NCBI GenBank assembly: GCA_902600475.1
Contig: CACKJM010000008.1
Location: forward strand, 1-64,000
DNA from: an uncultured Prochlorococcus sp.
Lineage (GTDB): Bacteria; Cyanobacteriota; Cyanobacteriia; PCC-6307; Cyanobiaceae
Direction of reading: 5' to 3'
Length of the DNA: 64,000 bases
Positions within the stretch are counted from its first letter, which is position 1, and the number at the start of each line of letters is the position of its first letter. Below are positions 42,587 to 52,722 of this stretch, piece after piece. The notes beneath the pieces were generated by a model, which saw only the letters and a program-made list of their open reading frames with translations, did no database searches and was not told the DNA's origin. The position numbers and the translations under genes are program-made.

Positions 42587-43741
42587 TTAAAAATTATTTT
42601 TTGAATAATTTTCTAATATTCTTTGATTGATTTTCGGAATATTTTCTTTAAAGTTGAAAAACCCTTTTTTGGCGAATTCCCAAGCAAATAAATCTTCATC
42701 TCTAACAAGGTTAAAAATTTTTTTATTGTGTATATTTCTGAATTCAGTAATGAAATCATAATTTTCTCCCACTCCTGGATAAATAATGTCTATTTCGTTA
42801 GTATTTTTAAAAGTAATTTCCAGTGAGTTTGGAGAAATCTGTTCAACATTATCAAATTGCTCTACAAATTCGGAGACCAAATCTTGTTTAAATTTCAAAA
42901 CAGATTCAGACAATTTAATTTGTCTTTGTTCATTCTTTAAAAGGATAATAAATACTTTTTTATAGCTTGGAAGTAAATTTTTAAAGGTTGCAAGATGCAG
43001 ATCATTTTCAAACATAATAAGATAATCCGATTTAGGATCCATATCATTTTTATAAATCTCATCTTCTAATGGCATTTGATAAGATTCTTCAAGAAAAATT
43101 TGTTGATTACTTATTTTTCCTGAATTAAATCTATTATTTGAAAATTTTCTGAGGTTTGATGATGAAAAAAGATATTGCTTGCCCTTCGTTTGCAATCCTC
43201 CGACCCATCTCCAGCTAAGGAGATTAGATGCAGCATCGCCATCAAAAAGATATTTAAAGAAAAACTTTGCTCCCAATTGCCATGGGAGGCCTAAATTAAA
43301 TATCCAAGTACTTGCGAACCACATTCTTGTATGGTTATGCAAATAGTTGTAATGCTTTAATTCATGGACCCAAGAATTAAAAAAATCTATTCTTGTATTT
43401 CCATTAATTGCACTTTCATATAGCTCATAATCAAAATCGAGATTGTTTTCTGAAATAAAATTTCGCCAAACTTTTGGTCTATTTTCCATCCACCCTTTCC
43501 AGTAAACTCTCCAAAATATTTCTTCAACAAATTTAGTTGAATTTTTGATTTTGTACTTACTTTTAATATCATGAATTAGATCATATTCCGATAATATTCT
43601 ATGAGAAATGAAAGGTGATAATTTTGAAACTGAACTTTTGTTATTTGGCCCAAAATCAAAATTTCTTAATTTTGCATAATCATTAATTTTGTATTTCGCA
43701 AAATTTTCCCAGGTATTTTTAGCTTTTAATAAAAATGACAT
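42587..43741 (-). CDS. Photolyase/cryptochrome superfamily protein with N-terminal FAD domain and C-terminal alpha/beta-like domain (inverted topology)
   Basis: VEEIFWRVYWKGWMENRP, HNHTRMWFASTWIFNLGLPWQLGAKFFFKYLFDGDAASNLLSWRWVGG FAD-domain motifs begin near residue 70, with no N-terminal antenna domain. Confidence 0.85.
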   Translation of the reverse strand: MSFLLKAKNTWENFAKYKINDYAKLRNFDFGPNNKSSVSKLSPFISHRILSEYDLIHDIKSKYKIKNSTKFVEEIFWRVYWKGWMENRPKVWRNFISENNLDFDYELYESAINGNTRIDFFNSWVHELKHYNYLHNHTRMWFASTWIFNLGLPWQLGAKFFFKYLFDGDAASNLLSWRWVGGLQTKGKQYLFSSSNLRKFSNNRFNSGKISNQQIFLEESYQMPLEDEIYKNDMDPKSDYLIMFENDLHLATFKNLLPSYKKVFIILLKNEQRQIKLSESVLKFKQDLVSEFVEQFDNVEQISPNSLEITFKNTNEIDIIYPGVGENYDFITEFRNIHNKKIFNLVRDEDLFAWEFAKKGFFNFKENIPKINQRILENYSKNNF

Positions 43742-44032
43742 TTTCTGATAACTTTAAAAATTTTTTTTTTGTATTGATAGAAATTTCAAAAATTTGACTG
43801 CAAATTAATCCTTAAAATTTTCTATTTAACTTTTGAGTAAATATGTTTGGTTTAAGTATTTAATTTAAACTCTTAATCCATACATTTTATACTCTTAAAT
43901 CGCTCTCTGTGTAGGAAGATATTTAGTGGTCAATTACTTTTTAAATCTAATTTTAATTTTCAAATCTTTATTTCAATGATCTTTAATTAAATGATTTTTT
44001 CTAAAAGGTTTTAAATATTTATCAAAATTATT

Positions 44033-44782
44033 ATGAATAATTTATTAATGAGAGATGTTAAGTATCTAGATGAACAATACAGAATAGGTGACGGCATAAT
44101 TTCTGATGATGCATTTAAGCAACTTGAAAAGCTCTTTATTCCTGTTGATCCAGAGCCTGACTACTTTAATCAAAAAAATAATAAACTTTTGCCAAAATTA
44201 GCTAAAGAAAACTACAAAGTATTTTTGGAAAATTTATTAACAAAAACAAGATTAAGCATTCAACCAAAAATTGATGGCTGTGCTATTGCAATTAGATATA
44301 TAGATGGCAATTTTAATAAAGCTATTACAAAAAAAGGATTTGATGTCTCAAGCAAAATTAAACAAATTAAAAATGTCCCCGATTGTATTCCTATCAAACG
44401 AGATTTTCAAATTAGAGGTGAACTATACGCTACAAACCAAGTTGCCGGCATTTCCCAAAGAATTACAAGAAAATACCTCAATAATAAGAAAGGGATTGGA
44501 GAAAGTCTCAGCTTTTGCTGTTTCCAAATACTTTATGGAAGACTTAATCAATACGAAACCCTTAACTATCTTAAAAAATGTGGCTTCAGCACCCCTGACA
44601 GTTACTTCACAAATCATACAAGCGAAATCCAAAAATATAAAAAAAATTGGTTAGATAAAAAAATATTTGCGAAGTATCCAACTAATGGAATAGTTATTAA
44701 AATAAATAGTAGGAAATTACAGTTACTTAGAGAGAAAAGTCTATTTCAAAATAACGAATGGCAATATGCAATTGAAAAATAA
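44033..44782 (+). CDS. Stand-alone NAD+-dependent DNA ligase-like adenylation (NTase) domain
   Basis: ISDDAFKQLEKL; QPKIDGCAIAIRY (KxDG); FQIRGELY; TNGIVIKIN; ends WQYAIEK with no OB/Zn/HhH/BRCT regions. Confidence 0.78.
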   Translation: MNNLLMRDVKYLDEQYRIGDGIISDDAFKQLEKLFIPVDPEPDYFNQKNNKLLPKLAKENYKVFLENLLTKTRLSIQPKIDGCAIAIRYIDGNFNKAITKKGFDVSSKIKQIKNVPDCIPIKRDFQIRGELYATNQVAGISQRITRKYLNNKKGIGESLSFCCFQILYGRLNQYETLNYLKKCGFSTPDSYFTNHTSEIQKYKKNWLDKKIFAKYPTNGIVIKINSRKLQLLREKSLFQNNEWQYAIEK

Positions 44783-44890
44783 TATTAAATAGTTCCTTCA
44801 ATAAGAGCTCACGATACTGACTTCCAGTATTTACAGTGGAAAAGTAATTAAATTTTGGTTAAATTCCAAAGCAATTTGCCGGATAACTAA

Positions 44891-45820
44891 ATGACTGCCA
44901 CTATTTCAAGACCTAAAATCTCTAACTGGGAAACATCTAATATTCCAAACCTTACAGGCAAAACAGCGCTAATTACTGGTGCGAATAGTGGTCTTGGATA
45001 CTACACTGCAAAGGCCTTAGCAGAAAAAAATGCTCATGTTGTTATAGCTTGTAGATCCCTTGAAAAAGCTAATCAAACTATCAAAAAACTTAAAGGTCTT
45101 AATCCTGAAGGATTATTTACACCTTTAGAATTAGATTTATCAGATTTAAAAAATATTGTTGAGGTTCAGTCCAAAATTTTTGATAATTTTGAAAATTTGG
45201 ATTTACTAATCAATAATGCAGGCATTATGCATCCGCCTAAAACTCTTAGTGCACAAGGATATGAAATACAATTCGCAGTTAATCATCTAGCTCACATGCT
45301 TTTGACTCTAAAGCTACTTCCAATTATTGAAAAAAAAGAAGAATCTAGAATAGTGACGGTGACTTCCGGAGCGCAATTTTTTGGCAAAGTTGGTTGGAAA
45401 AATCTGAGAGCCGAGAACTATTACAATAAATGGGAATCTTACTCCAATAGCAAATTGGCAAATGTAATGTTTGCTTTGGAACTAAATGAAAACTTAAAGC
45501 ACAAAAATATACTTTCTTTAGCTGCTCACCCAGGAATTGCAAAAACAAATCTCTTTACTGCTCAAAAACCTAACCCTGGTCCATTAGAAACATTCTCATT
45601 GGAATTATTTAGTCCTATTTTTCAAACTGCTGAGATGGGTGCTTTACCTCAGCTTTTTGCAGCCACTTCACCAGACGCAAGAGGCGGTGATCATTATGGT
45701 CCTAGATTTAATTTCAGAGGTCATCCAAAACTATCCCCTACTTCTCCTTTCGCCATCAATAAAAAAGAAAGAAAAAATTTATGGGGGAAAAGCCTCGAAA
45801 TACTCAATAATTTCTTATAA
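44891..45820 (+). CDS. Short-chain dehydrogenase/reductase (retinol dehydrogenase-like)
   Basis: TGANSGLGYYTAKALAEKNAHVVIACRS, LINNAGIMHPP, YSNSKLANVMFA. Confidence 0.92.
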   Translation: MTATISRPKISNWETSNIPNLTGKTALITGANSGLGYYTAKALAEKNAHVVIACRSLEKANQTIKKLKGLNPEGLFTPLELDLSDLKNIVEVQSKIFDNFENLDLLINNAGIMHPPKTLSAQGYEIQFAVNHLAHMLLTLKLLPIIEKKEESRIVTVTSGAQFFGKVGWKNLRAENYYNKWESYSNSKLANVMFALELNENLKHKNILSLAAHPGIAKTNLFTAQKPNPGPLETFSLELFSPIFQTAEMGALPQLFAATSPDARGGDHYGPRFNFRGHPKLSPTSPFAINKKERKNLWGKSLEILNNFL

Positions 45821-46081
45821 ATTTTTCATTTTTACTAACTTTAGAAAATACTTCAAGATATGTAATTCACTCTCTGAGAGTTTCATAAATTCTGTTAAGG
45901 CATCATAATTTTTTTCATCAATTTTTTTTGACAATTGAATAAAACTATCATGGTTTTCATTAACAAAGCGCTCAGCAATCTGAGACGGAGTTAAACCCTG
46001 TTCAATTAATTCACCTGGAGCATTTTTCTCCCACTTTTCATAAAACCAAGAGAACCAATATTTTGCAGTATTATCTTCCAT
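45815..46081 (-). CDS. Small helical protein of unknown function; paralog of 56549..56875
   Basis: Shared WF-W, P-x-x-(I/V)AE-x-F, DxLxxF(M/L)KL(S/T)ExE(L/M)H pattern. Confidence 0.65.
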   Translation of the reverse strand: MEDNTAKYWFSWFYEKWEKNAPGELIEQGLTPSQIAERFVNENHDSFIQLSKKIDEKNYDALTEFMKLSESELHILKYFLKLVKMKNL

Positions 46082-46133
46082 TAATTAACTTTTCTTGGGC
46101 AAATACTATAAATACTGAAGAAAAATCTCATGA

Positions 46134-47597
46134 TTGAATTCCCCTTTAAACACAATTAATATAAATGCAATTATAAATTTAATGATAGATAATCATTCAA
46201 GTAAAAGAAATATTAATCTTGTAATTGGATTAGGTAAATCTGGATTTTGGGCTGCCAAGTATTTGAGAAGCATCAATAAGAGAGTAATTGTTTGGGAAAG
46301 TAAAGATGGGACAGAATTCTTAGAAAGAAAAGCAGCATTAGAAGAGCTTAATATAATAGTTTCTCTAAATAAAGAATTTGTATTTGAAGAAATTCAACCT
46401 TTTTTGAAAGAGATCGAATCTGTTGTTGTAAGTCCATCAATACCTTATGACCATATAACTATTATTGAATTAAAAAAAAAGGAAATTAAAGTAATTGGGG
46501 AAATTAATGTTGCATGGGAAATTTTAAAAGACACAAATTGGATAGGTATTACTGGCACTAATGGCAAGACTACTGTTACTCATCTACTAAGCCATATACT
46601 CTGTGATACTGGATTATATGCTCCTTTTGCTGGGAATATTGGCACACCTTTATGTAAGTATGCTCACTCCAAAAAACATGAAAAAATTGATTGGGTTGTA
46701 GCTGAATTAAGCAGTTATCAAATAGAAATATCTCCAGAAGTAAAACCTAATATTGGAATATGGACAACCTTCACAGAAGATCATCTTGAAAGACATAAAA
46801 CACTAGAAAACTATTTCAACATAAAAAAAAGCTTGCTAAAAAAATCTGATTTTAGAATTTATAATTATGACGATAAAAACCTGAGAAATCACTACAGTTC
46901 CCTATCAAGTGGGGTTTGGATAACAACTAGTTTCGATAAATCAAATTTTAATCAATGCGATTATTGGATAGATGATCAAGCATACATTGTTGAGAGAGGA
47001 AAGAAATTATTCAAACTTGAACATTTTTCTTTAAAAGGAATGCATAATCTTCAAAATCTTTTATTGGTAATTGCAGCAGCTAGAAAAGTTGGATTATCTG
47101 GGAAGAAGATTAAAGATTCTTTATCTAATTACAAACAATTACCCCATAGGATGGAAACAATTTATAAAAATAATGATCTGGAAATAATTAATGATAGTAA
47201 AGCTACAAATTTTGACTCATCTATTGCAGGAATAAATTCAATTGAAGGTCAAATAATAATCATTGCTGGGGGTAGATTAAAAGGGAATGAATATAGTGAG
47301 TGGATAAAAGTTTTAAAGAAAAAAGTTAAATGTGTTTTTCTTTTTGGAGAAAGCTCAAATGTCCTAAAAATGGCGCTTATTAATGAAGGATTTAAAAAAA
47401 ATATTTTTGAATTTTCAGAACTAAAAGAGCTTTTAAATTTTGTTTTTCATTATTTACAAAATAATAGGGTTGGAACATTATTATTCTCACCTTCATGCTC
47501 TAGTTTTGATCAATTTAAAAATTATGAAGAGCGTGGAGATTATTTCAAGAATCTAATAAGTGAAAAATTAAAGGTTAATAAATCCATTTTTTGTTAA
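46134..47597 (+). CDS. murD: UDP-N-acetylmuramoyl-L-alanine--D-glutamate ligase (start uncertain)
   Basis: [54 protein letters not shown]. Confidence 0.96.
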   Translation: MNSPLNTININAIINLMIDNHSSKRNINLVIGLGKSGFWAAKYLRSINKRVIVWESKDGTEFLERKAALEELNIIVSLNKEFVFEEIQPFLKEIESVVVSPSIPYDHITIIELKKKEIKVIGEINVAWEILKDTNWIGITGTNGKTTVTHLLSHILCDTGLYAPFAGNIGTPLCKYAHSKKHEKIDWVVAELSSYQIEISPEVKPNIGIWTTFTEDHLERHKTLENYFNIKKSLLKKSDFRIYNYDDKNLRNHYSSLSSGVWITTSFDKSNFNQCDYWIDDQAYIVERGKKLFKLEHFSLKGMHNLQNLLLVIAAARKVGLSGKKIKDSLSNYKQLPHRMETIYKNNDLEIINDSKATNFDSSIAGINSIEGQIIIIAGGRLKGNEYSEWIKVLKKKVKCVFLFGESSNVLKMALINEGFKKNIFEFSELKELLNFVFHYLQNNRVGTLLFSPSCSSFDQFKNYEERGDYFKNLISEKLKVNKSIFC

Positions 47598-47697
47598 AGC
47601 ATCACTTCGAAATTTTCAGGTCGGTCATCACAACCGTCTCCCCCTAGCAAATATTCACTTAATTAGTTAGATTTTTACTAGAAGTTAACTACTAGTA

Positions 47698-48012
47698 ATG
47701 AGTGAATCTAACAATTTACCTCAAGCAATAAGTCATAAAAAATTAAGTTACTTGATGCTTAAGGCACAAAAAGATTCTCACTTTTCTGATGAATTAGCAG
47801 AAATAGAAAGTCCCGAAAAAAGAGAATTTGAAGAGTTAATCAACACTTGGGAAGCTTCAACTAAGAAAGTAGTTAATGAGTTATCAAAAAGAAAAGAGAA
47901 TTTACTAAAAGATAAATCACCGAATTCTTTAATTGCTCTTGGTGCTATGGAAGTTCACCTTAATATGGCTTTGCAAGCGTTAAATGCATTTAATAAAGGA
48001 GTTGATGGGTAA
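47698..48012 (+). CDS. Conserved hypothetical protein
   Basis: 104 aa ORF, complete and clear of neighbours. Confidence 0.65.
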   Translation: MSESNNLPQAISHKKLSYLMLKAQKDSHFSDELAEIESPEKREFEELINTWEASTKKVVNELSKRKENLLKDKSPNSLIALGAMEVHLNMALQALNAFNKGVDG

Positions 48013-48026
48013 AAATAACGTATTAA

Positions 48027-48761
48027 TTACAAGGAAGGCATTGAAAATAAGAGAAAATCTAATTCTTTGTCAGTATCTATAGAGACATCATCATAATAAT
48101 TAACTTCAAAACCCAAGCCATCTCCCGATTCGAGACAAATATTTGAATTGGAGTCTTTACTTTTTAATAAAAGATTACCTTCTATTATTTGTATCCAATT
48201 ATATTTATCGATTTTTAATGGCAATTTTTTTTCTTTAATTGGCTTATATTTACAACGCCATAAAGAGATACTTTGATTTAGAGAAAGCTTATTATTTTTA
48301 GCGTCTTTATAATTAAAAATAAGATTGTCCCACAACTTTTCATTTAATGAAATTTGATCATATCGAGGTTTGATATTTTCTTTTTGAGGGTATATCCAAA
48401 TCTGGAACAACTTACAGGTCTCATTTTCTTCATTCTTCTCGCTATGAGAGATTCCAGTACCTGCAGACATAACTTGTACTTCATCTTTGTGAATTTTTCC
48501 AAGATTGTTTAACGAGTCTCTATGAGTTATTGCTCCTTTTGTTACGACAGTAATAATTTCCATATTTGCATGAGAATGTGTATTAAATCCTGCATTAGGA
48601 GAAATAATATCTTCGTTTATAACTCTAATTTTCCCAAAATTATCCCATTTTGGATCTCTATGCTCTGCGAAAGAAAATGAATGCATTGAATGCAGCCAAT
48701 CTCTTCTTGATAAAAATCTATCATCGGATTTTCTTATTTTAATAATATTAAAAACCATCAA
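48027..48761 (-). CDS. Pirin family protein
   Basis: SFSFAEHRDPKWDNFGKIRVINEDIISPNAGFNTHSHANMEIITVVTKGAITHRDSLNN. Confidence 0.94.
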   Translation of the reverse strand: MMVFNIIKIRKSDDRFLSRRDWLHSMHSFSFAEHRDPKWDNFGKIRVINEDIISPNAGFNTHSHANMEIITVVTKGAITHRDSLNNLGKIHKDEVQVMSAGTGISHSEKNEENETCKLFQIWIYPQKENIKPRYDQISLNEKLWDNLIFNYKDAKNNKLSLNQSISLWRCKYKPIKEKKLPLKIDKYNWIQIIEGNLLLKSKDSNSNICLESGDGLGFEVNYYDDVSIDTDKELDFLLFSMPSL

Positions 48762-48854
48762 AATTAAATAGAATAAAAAAATTCTAAATAATTAGAAAAA
48801 TATTTGTAAAATTTTTTTGATATATTATTCCTAAAAAAAAAGCAAATATCAAAT

Positions 48855-48983
48855 TTAAAAATTTATTTTACTCTGCGCCTTATTAGCCTTTATCAATATT
48901 TTTTGTGCTTCATCTCTTGTAAGGCATTTTTCTGCTTTTACATTTAAGTTTTTAAGTTTTTTCAGTTGCTTTGTGTTACTCAT
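48855..48983 (-). CDS. Putative 42 aa basic small protein
   Basis: MSNTKQLKKLKNLNVKAEKCLTRDEAQKILIKANKAQSKINF; not in ORF track. Confidence 0.4.
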   Translation of the reverse strand: MSNTKQLKKLKNLNVKAEKCLTRDEAQKILIKANKAQSKINF

Positions 48984-49048
48984 AATTTAACCCGTTCTTA
49001 AAGTTACTTTAACATAAGTTTAAATTAATTGCCTCTTAAACCTTTGCA

Positions 49049-49591
49049 TCAAATCGTTTTGAAAGCTTTGAGAATGGAATTGTCAGAACAGTATAGAGGA
49101 TGTATTGGATTATCTTTGATTGTTTTCTTAATTAAAAGCGGTCCAAGAGGATTATCAAAATTATTTTTTCTGATTGAGTTATATTGCATTATTTTTTTTA
49201 ATATTCTTTTATTTCTATTTAGAAATTTCCCTTTGTTACCCCAACCTAACCATAAATCACAATTTTTATTTTCAGACCAGTGTTTTAAGTTTTTATAAAT
49301 ATGATTATTGTTTAAATAACCAACAGGGTTTTTGTGATTAAAAAGTCTTACTGGTTTTTTTGAAATAAGAGCAAATAAATTGATTAATTTGACTTTGCCA
49401 TAATTATTGTTTTTCGAAATTTTGATTATCTTTTTTGTTGTGTTATCCAAGAAAACTTCATCCGATAATGAGGGATTTAAACCAATAAAGATAATCTCTT
49501 TTTTAGATTTAGAAATCTTATAGCTTAAACTCCATCTATATAGTTTGTTAGCACTTATTAAACAATTTCTTTCTAGAAATAAATTTTTCAA
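49049..49591 (-). CDS. DUF1643 family protein
   Basis: LIFIGLNPSLSDEVFLDNTTKK-type motif; VKLINLFALISKKP; GWGNKGKF. Confidence 0.85.
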   Translation of the reverse strand: MKNLFLERNCLISANKLYRWSLSYKISKSKKEIIFIGLNPSLSDEVFLDNTTKKIIKISKNNNYGKVKLINLFALISKKPVRLFNHKNPVGYLNNNHIYKNLKHWSENKNCDLWLGWGNKGKFLNRNKRILKKIMQYNSIRKNNFDNPLGPLLIKKTIKDNPIHPLYCSDNSILKAFKTI

Positions 49592-50073
49592 CCTAAACCT
49601 ACACCTCTAGCCATGAGAGTGGCAAACAAAGGTATTGATGCAAAGCCAACTAATTCAGTAGTAATAATTAGTCTGAACCTCTTAACTAGATTTTCAGATA
49701 TTTCAGGTAATTTATTCTTACTTAATGGAATGGCCCATAAGATATAGGTTGTTGTTGGATATAAAGAAAGTAATCCCACCAGAATATAAAGAGAAACTTT
49801 TATCCAAAAAACAGGGTTACCTGTATAAAAATCACCTCCTTGACCAAAATACTTAACACGCAAAATCCCAGTAACCAATATTGCCACTCCTGCCAAACCA
49901 TAGACCACATCAGCAATTATCATTGAAATCGTCTCATTTCTATTAAGACCTACTTTGAGAGTCAATCTTTCAAATAAAAGAGAACCAAAACACAATATAA
50001 TTCCTAAATAATGTACATATGCTACTAATGCACTTTTAGCAATTTCACCTGTTAATAAAGTTCCTAATAACAT
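49588..50073 (-). CDS. DUF2214 family membrane protein
   Basis: Four TM; VAYVHYLGIILCFGSLLFERLTLK...VYGLAGVAILVTGILRV. Confidence 0.82.
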   Translation of the reverse strand: MLLGTLLTGEIAKSALVAYVHYLGIILCFGSLLFERLTLKVGLNRNETISMIIADVVYGLAGVAILVTGILRVKYFGQGGDFYTGNPVFWIKVSLYILVGLLSLYPTTTYILWAIPLSKNKLPEISENLVKRFRLIITTELVGFASIPLFATLMARGVGLG

Positions 50074-50161
50074 TTTCTAGTCAAAATTTATACAATACTA
50101 ACCACCAAATAAAGAATTTGTTTAGAAAATAGATTAAACAATAAAAAGCAAGTTATTGATC

Positions 50162-50911
50162 CTATGACTCTAAAAACCTTTTTTGACCATCTTCAAAAAA
50201 ATCCTTTTTATTCCATACTTCGATTACATCTGGGAAATGTTTTTCCATACAATTATCACAAACCCCATGACTGAATCTAATATCACTAATTTTCGAAAGA
50301 TATTTTTCTAAATGCATCCAATCGCCCTCCTTATTTTTTACTTCTCTGCAATATGAACATACAGATAAAATCCCTTCCTGTTTATGCAAATTAGACAATG
50401 CATCAAGTAAATTTAATGACTTTTTTCTAAGCTCTAAAAATGAAACTATTTGCTTGGATAATAATTCCATAATATTAAATTGTTGTGTAGTTAGATTTCC
50501 TGGCTTTCTGTCTATTACACAAAGAGTTCCAAGCTTATTACCATCACTATTTCTAAGGGGGAAACCTGCATAAAAACGAATCTTTGGATCTCCAGTTACC
50601 AATGGATTATTTATAAATCTTTCATCTTGGAAAGCATCATGAATAATTAATGGACTATTTTCTTTTATTGCATGTGTACAAAAAGACCAATCTCTTCTAG
50701 TTTCTGATATTTGAAGTCCTATTTTGGATTTAAACCATTGTTTATCTTTGTCTACCAAAGTCATTAAAGAAATAGGCACATTACAGGTTGTAGCAGCAAT
50801 TTTTGTAATATCGTCATAACATGATTCTGGCTTGGTTCCCAAAATCCTATATTCTGCTAAAGCTTTTAATCTTCTTTCCTCTTCTTCTTTTTTTGATACA
50901 AGATTCTGCAT
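50162..50911 (-). CDS. GAF-domain protein with C-terminal zinc-ribbon-like CxxC/CxxC module
   Basis: TKIAATTCNVPISLMTLVDKDKQWFKSKIGL...CSYCREVKNKEGDWMHLEKYLSKISDIRFSHGVCDNCMEKHFP. Confidence 0.88.
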   Translation of the reverse strand: MQNLVSKKEEEERRLKALAEYRILGTKPESCYDDITKIAATTCNVPISLMTLVDKDKQWFKSKIGLQISETRRDWSFCTHAIKENSPLIIHDAFQDERFINNPLVTGDPKIRFYAGFPLRNSDGNKLGTLCVIDRKPGNLTTQQFNIMELLSKQIVSFLELRKKSLNLLDALSNLHKQEGILSVCSYCREVKNKEGDWMHLEKYLSKISDIRFSHGVCDNCMEKHFPDVIEVWNKKDFFEDGQKRFLES

Positions 50912-51030
50912 TAATCTTCACCAATAATTAAAACTTTAAAATTAAAGTTTCTCCAAAAAACTTTTTCCGTCTAATACTTAATAAAAAAAAGATAAACTTA
51001 TTGAATTGTTACTTACTGATTTATTACTTA

Positions 51031-52275
51031 TTAATTTATTATTGGTTGATTTAACTTTGAGACTGCCATCCCAGCGATCCATCCACTTGTCCAACAATGT
51101 TGAAAATTAAATCCACCAGTGATCCCATCAACATCCAAAACTTCTCCAGAAAAAAATAACCCTGGGCAAATTAAGCTCTCCATACTTTTAAAATTAACCT
51201 CACTAATTTTTACGCCTCCGGAAGTAACAAATTCCTCTCCAAATGGACCTTTGCCCGAAATTATATATTTATCTCTCATTAAGGTATTTATCATTTTCTC
51301 TCTTTCATCCGCCAGTAAATCAGCCCACTTTTTCTCTTTATCAATATCTATTTTCTTTAATAAAAAAATCCATAATCTTTTTGTTAAAAGTGGAACAGGT
51401 CTATTATTAATAAGATTCACCTTGCCTTTGTTTAATCTTAAATAATTAACTTTTTCTTTTAATTCCTCATAACTTAAAGAAGACCATTTAATGATTAGAT
51501 TAAATTTATATTTTTGGCTATAAAGTTCCCTTGCTGCAATTGATGAAAGTTTTAATACTGCTGGCCCACTAAACCCCCAATGCGTTATTAGTAAATCGCC
51601 TCTATTTTGAAAATTCTTATTGTTTAATTTAATTTCTATATCTACGCCCTTTATCGATACCCCACTACATTCATCCAAATTTGGTTCTTTTGTAGAAAAA
51701 GTAAAAAGCGATGGTACAGGTTTAACAATGGTGTGTCCAAGATTTTGAGCTAATTTATATCCGCTTGGATTACCTCCAGTTGAAAGAATAATATTTTTTG
51801 CAGTTACCTTTGTTTTTTTAAGATTAAAAATATTGAATATATTATCTGGAGTTTTTGAAATTTCTTTTACAAAAAATTTTGTTGATATCTCTACGTTTTT
51901 TGATAAAGCACTTTTTCTCAAACAATCAATAACATCTGAAGAAGAATTAGATACTGGGAAAACTCTTAGATCTTCCTCAATTTTTAATTTTAACCCTTTT
52001 TTCTCAAACCAATCATATACATCTCCAGCAGCAAAACGATTAAATGATTCCAAGAGCTGAATTCCACCTCTGGGGTAATTCTCAACTAGTTCATTCGGTA
52101 TCCATGTCGCATTAGTTACGTTACATCTTCCCCCTCCACTAATCCTTACTTTCTCCATAAGTTTTGAAGTGCCTTCAAGAATTATTATTTTTTTTACTCC
52201 ATTTTCAGCAGCAGTTATTGCTGTCATAAAACCGGCTGCACCACCTCCTACAACTACTAAATCAAAAGGTTCCAA
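51031..52275 (-). CDS. HI0933/BaiN-like FAD-dependent oxidoreductase
   Basis: VVGGGAAGFMTAITAAENG, KVRISGGGRCNVTN, FVTSGGVKISEVNFKSMES, GFNFQHCWTSG. Confidence 0.93.
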   Translation of the reverse strand: MEPFDLVVVGGGAAGFMTAITAAENGVKKIIILEGTSKLMEKVRISGGGRCNVTNATWIPNELVENYPRGGIQLLESFNRFAAGDVYDWFEKKGLKLKIEEDLRVFPVSNSSSDVIDCLRKSALSKNVEISTKFFVKEISKTPDNIFNIFNLKKTKVTAKNIILSTGGNPSGYKLAQNLGHTIVKPVPSLFTFSTKEPNLDECSGVSIKGVDIEIKLNNKNFQNRGDLLITHWGFSGPAVLKLSSIAARELYSQKYKFNLIIKWSSLSYEELKEKVNYLRLNKGKVNLINNRPVPLLTKRLWIFLLKKIDIDKEKKWADLLADEREKMINTLMRDKYIISGKGPFGEEFVTSGGVKISEVNFKSMESLICPGLFFSGEVLDVDGITGGFNFQHCWTSGWIAGMAVSKLNQPIIN

Positions 52276-52460
52276 AAACTTATTATTTAATATGCTTCAA
52301 TCTGATAATAGCAAGGAGCTGCAAAGAAAAATTACTCCAAAAACCATAAAATAAATAAATAAATACTATAAAACTACATAATAAATAGCTGCAATACAAT
52401 AATTCTTAAATTTCTAAAAAAAACAACGCAGTCGTTATTTTTATGCTTTAACTTAATTAA

Positions 52461-52697
52461 ATGAGTCTAATATTTTCTTACGTTAAATATTCTGAAGCCA
52501 GCTTTCCTATGACTGGTCAATATACTGTTCTTCTTTTAATAACTTCTATTATTTGGGTTCTGCTTTGGGTTGGATATAGACATAACAAGATTAATGATGA
52601 GATCAAGAAAAAAGAAAAAGAAGAAAGAATTAATGCGAAAGTTCAAAGAAGAAAGAAGTTAGAAAGTTTATATCCTAGTAATAAAAAAACTGTTTAA
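52461..52697 (+). CDS. Small membrane protein, one TM and basic tail
   Basis: 78 aa ORF. Confidence 0.6.
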   Translation: MSLIFSYVKYSEASFPMTGQYTVLLLITSIIWVLLWVGYRHNKINDEIKKKEKEERINAKVQRRKKLESLYPSNKKTV

Positions 52698-52722
52698 AAT
52701 TAACAAATTATTTTCAGTAAAT

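Noticed and set aside
43387-43572. 61 aa ORF inside the photolyase-like gene
   Set aside because: Same strand, out of frame, embedded in the real CDS.
44304-44654. 116 aa ORF inside the ligase-like gene
   Set aside because: Alternative frame of a gene with clear NTase motifs.
44814-44830. ATACTG-ACTTC-CAGTAT hairpin after the ligase-like gene
   Set aside because: Short stem without a T-run; too weak to call a terminator.
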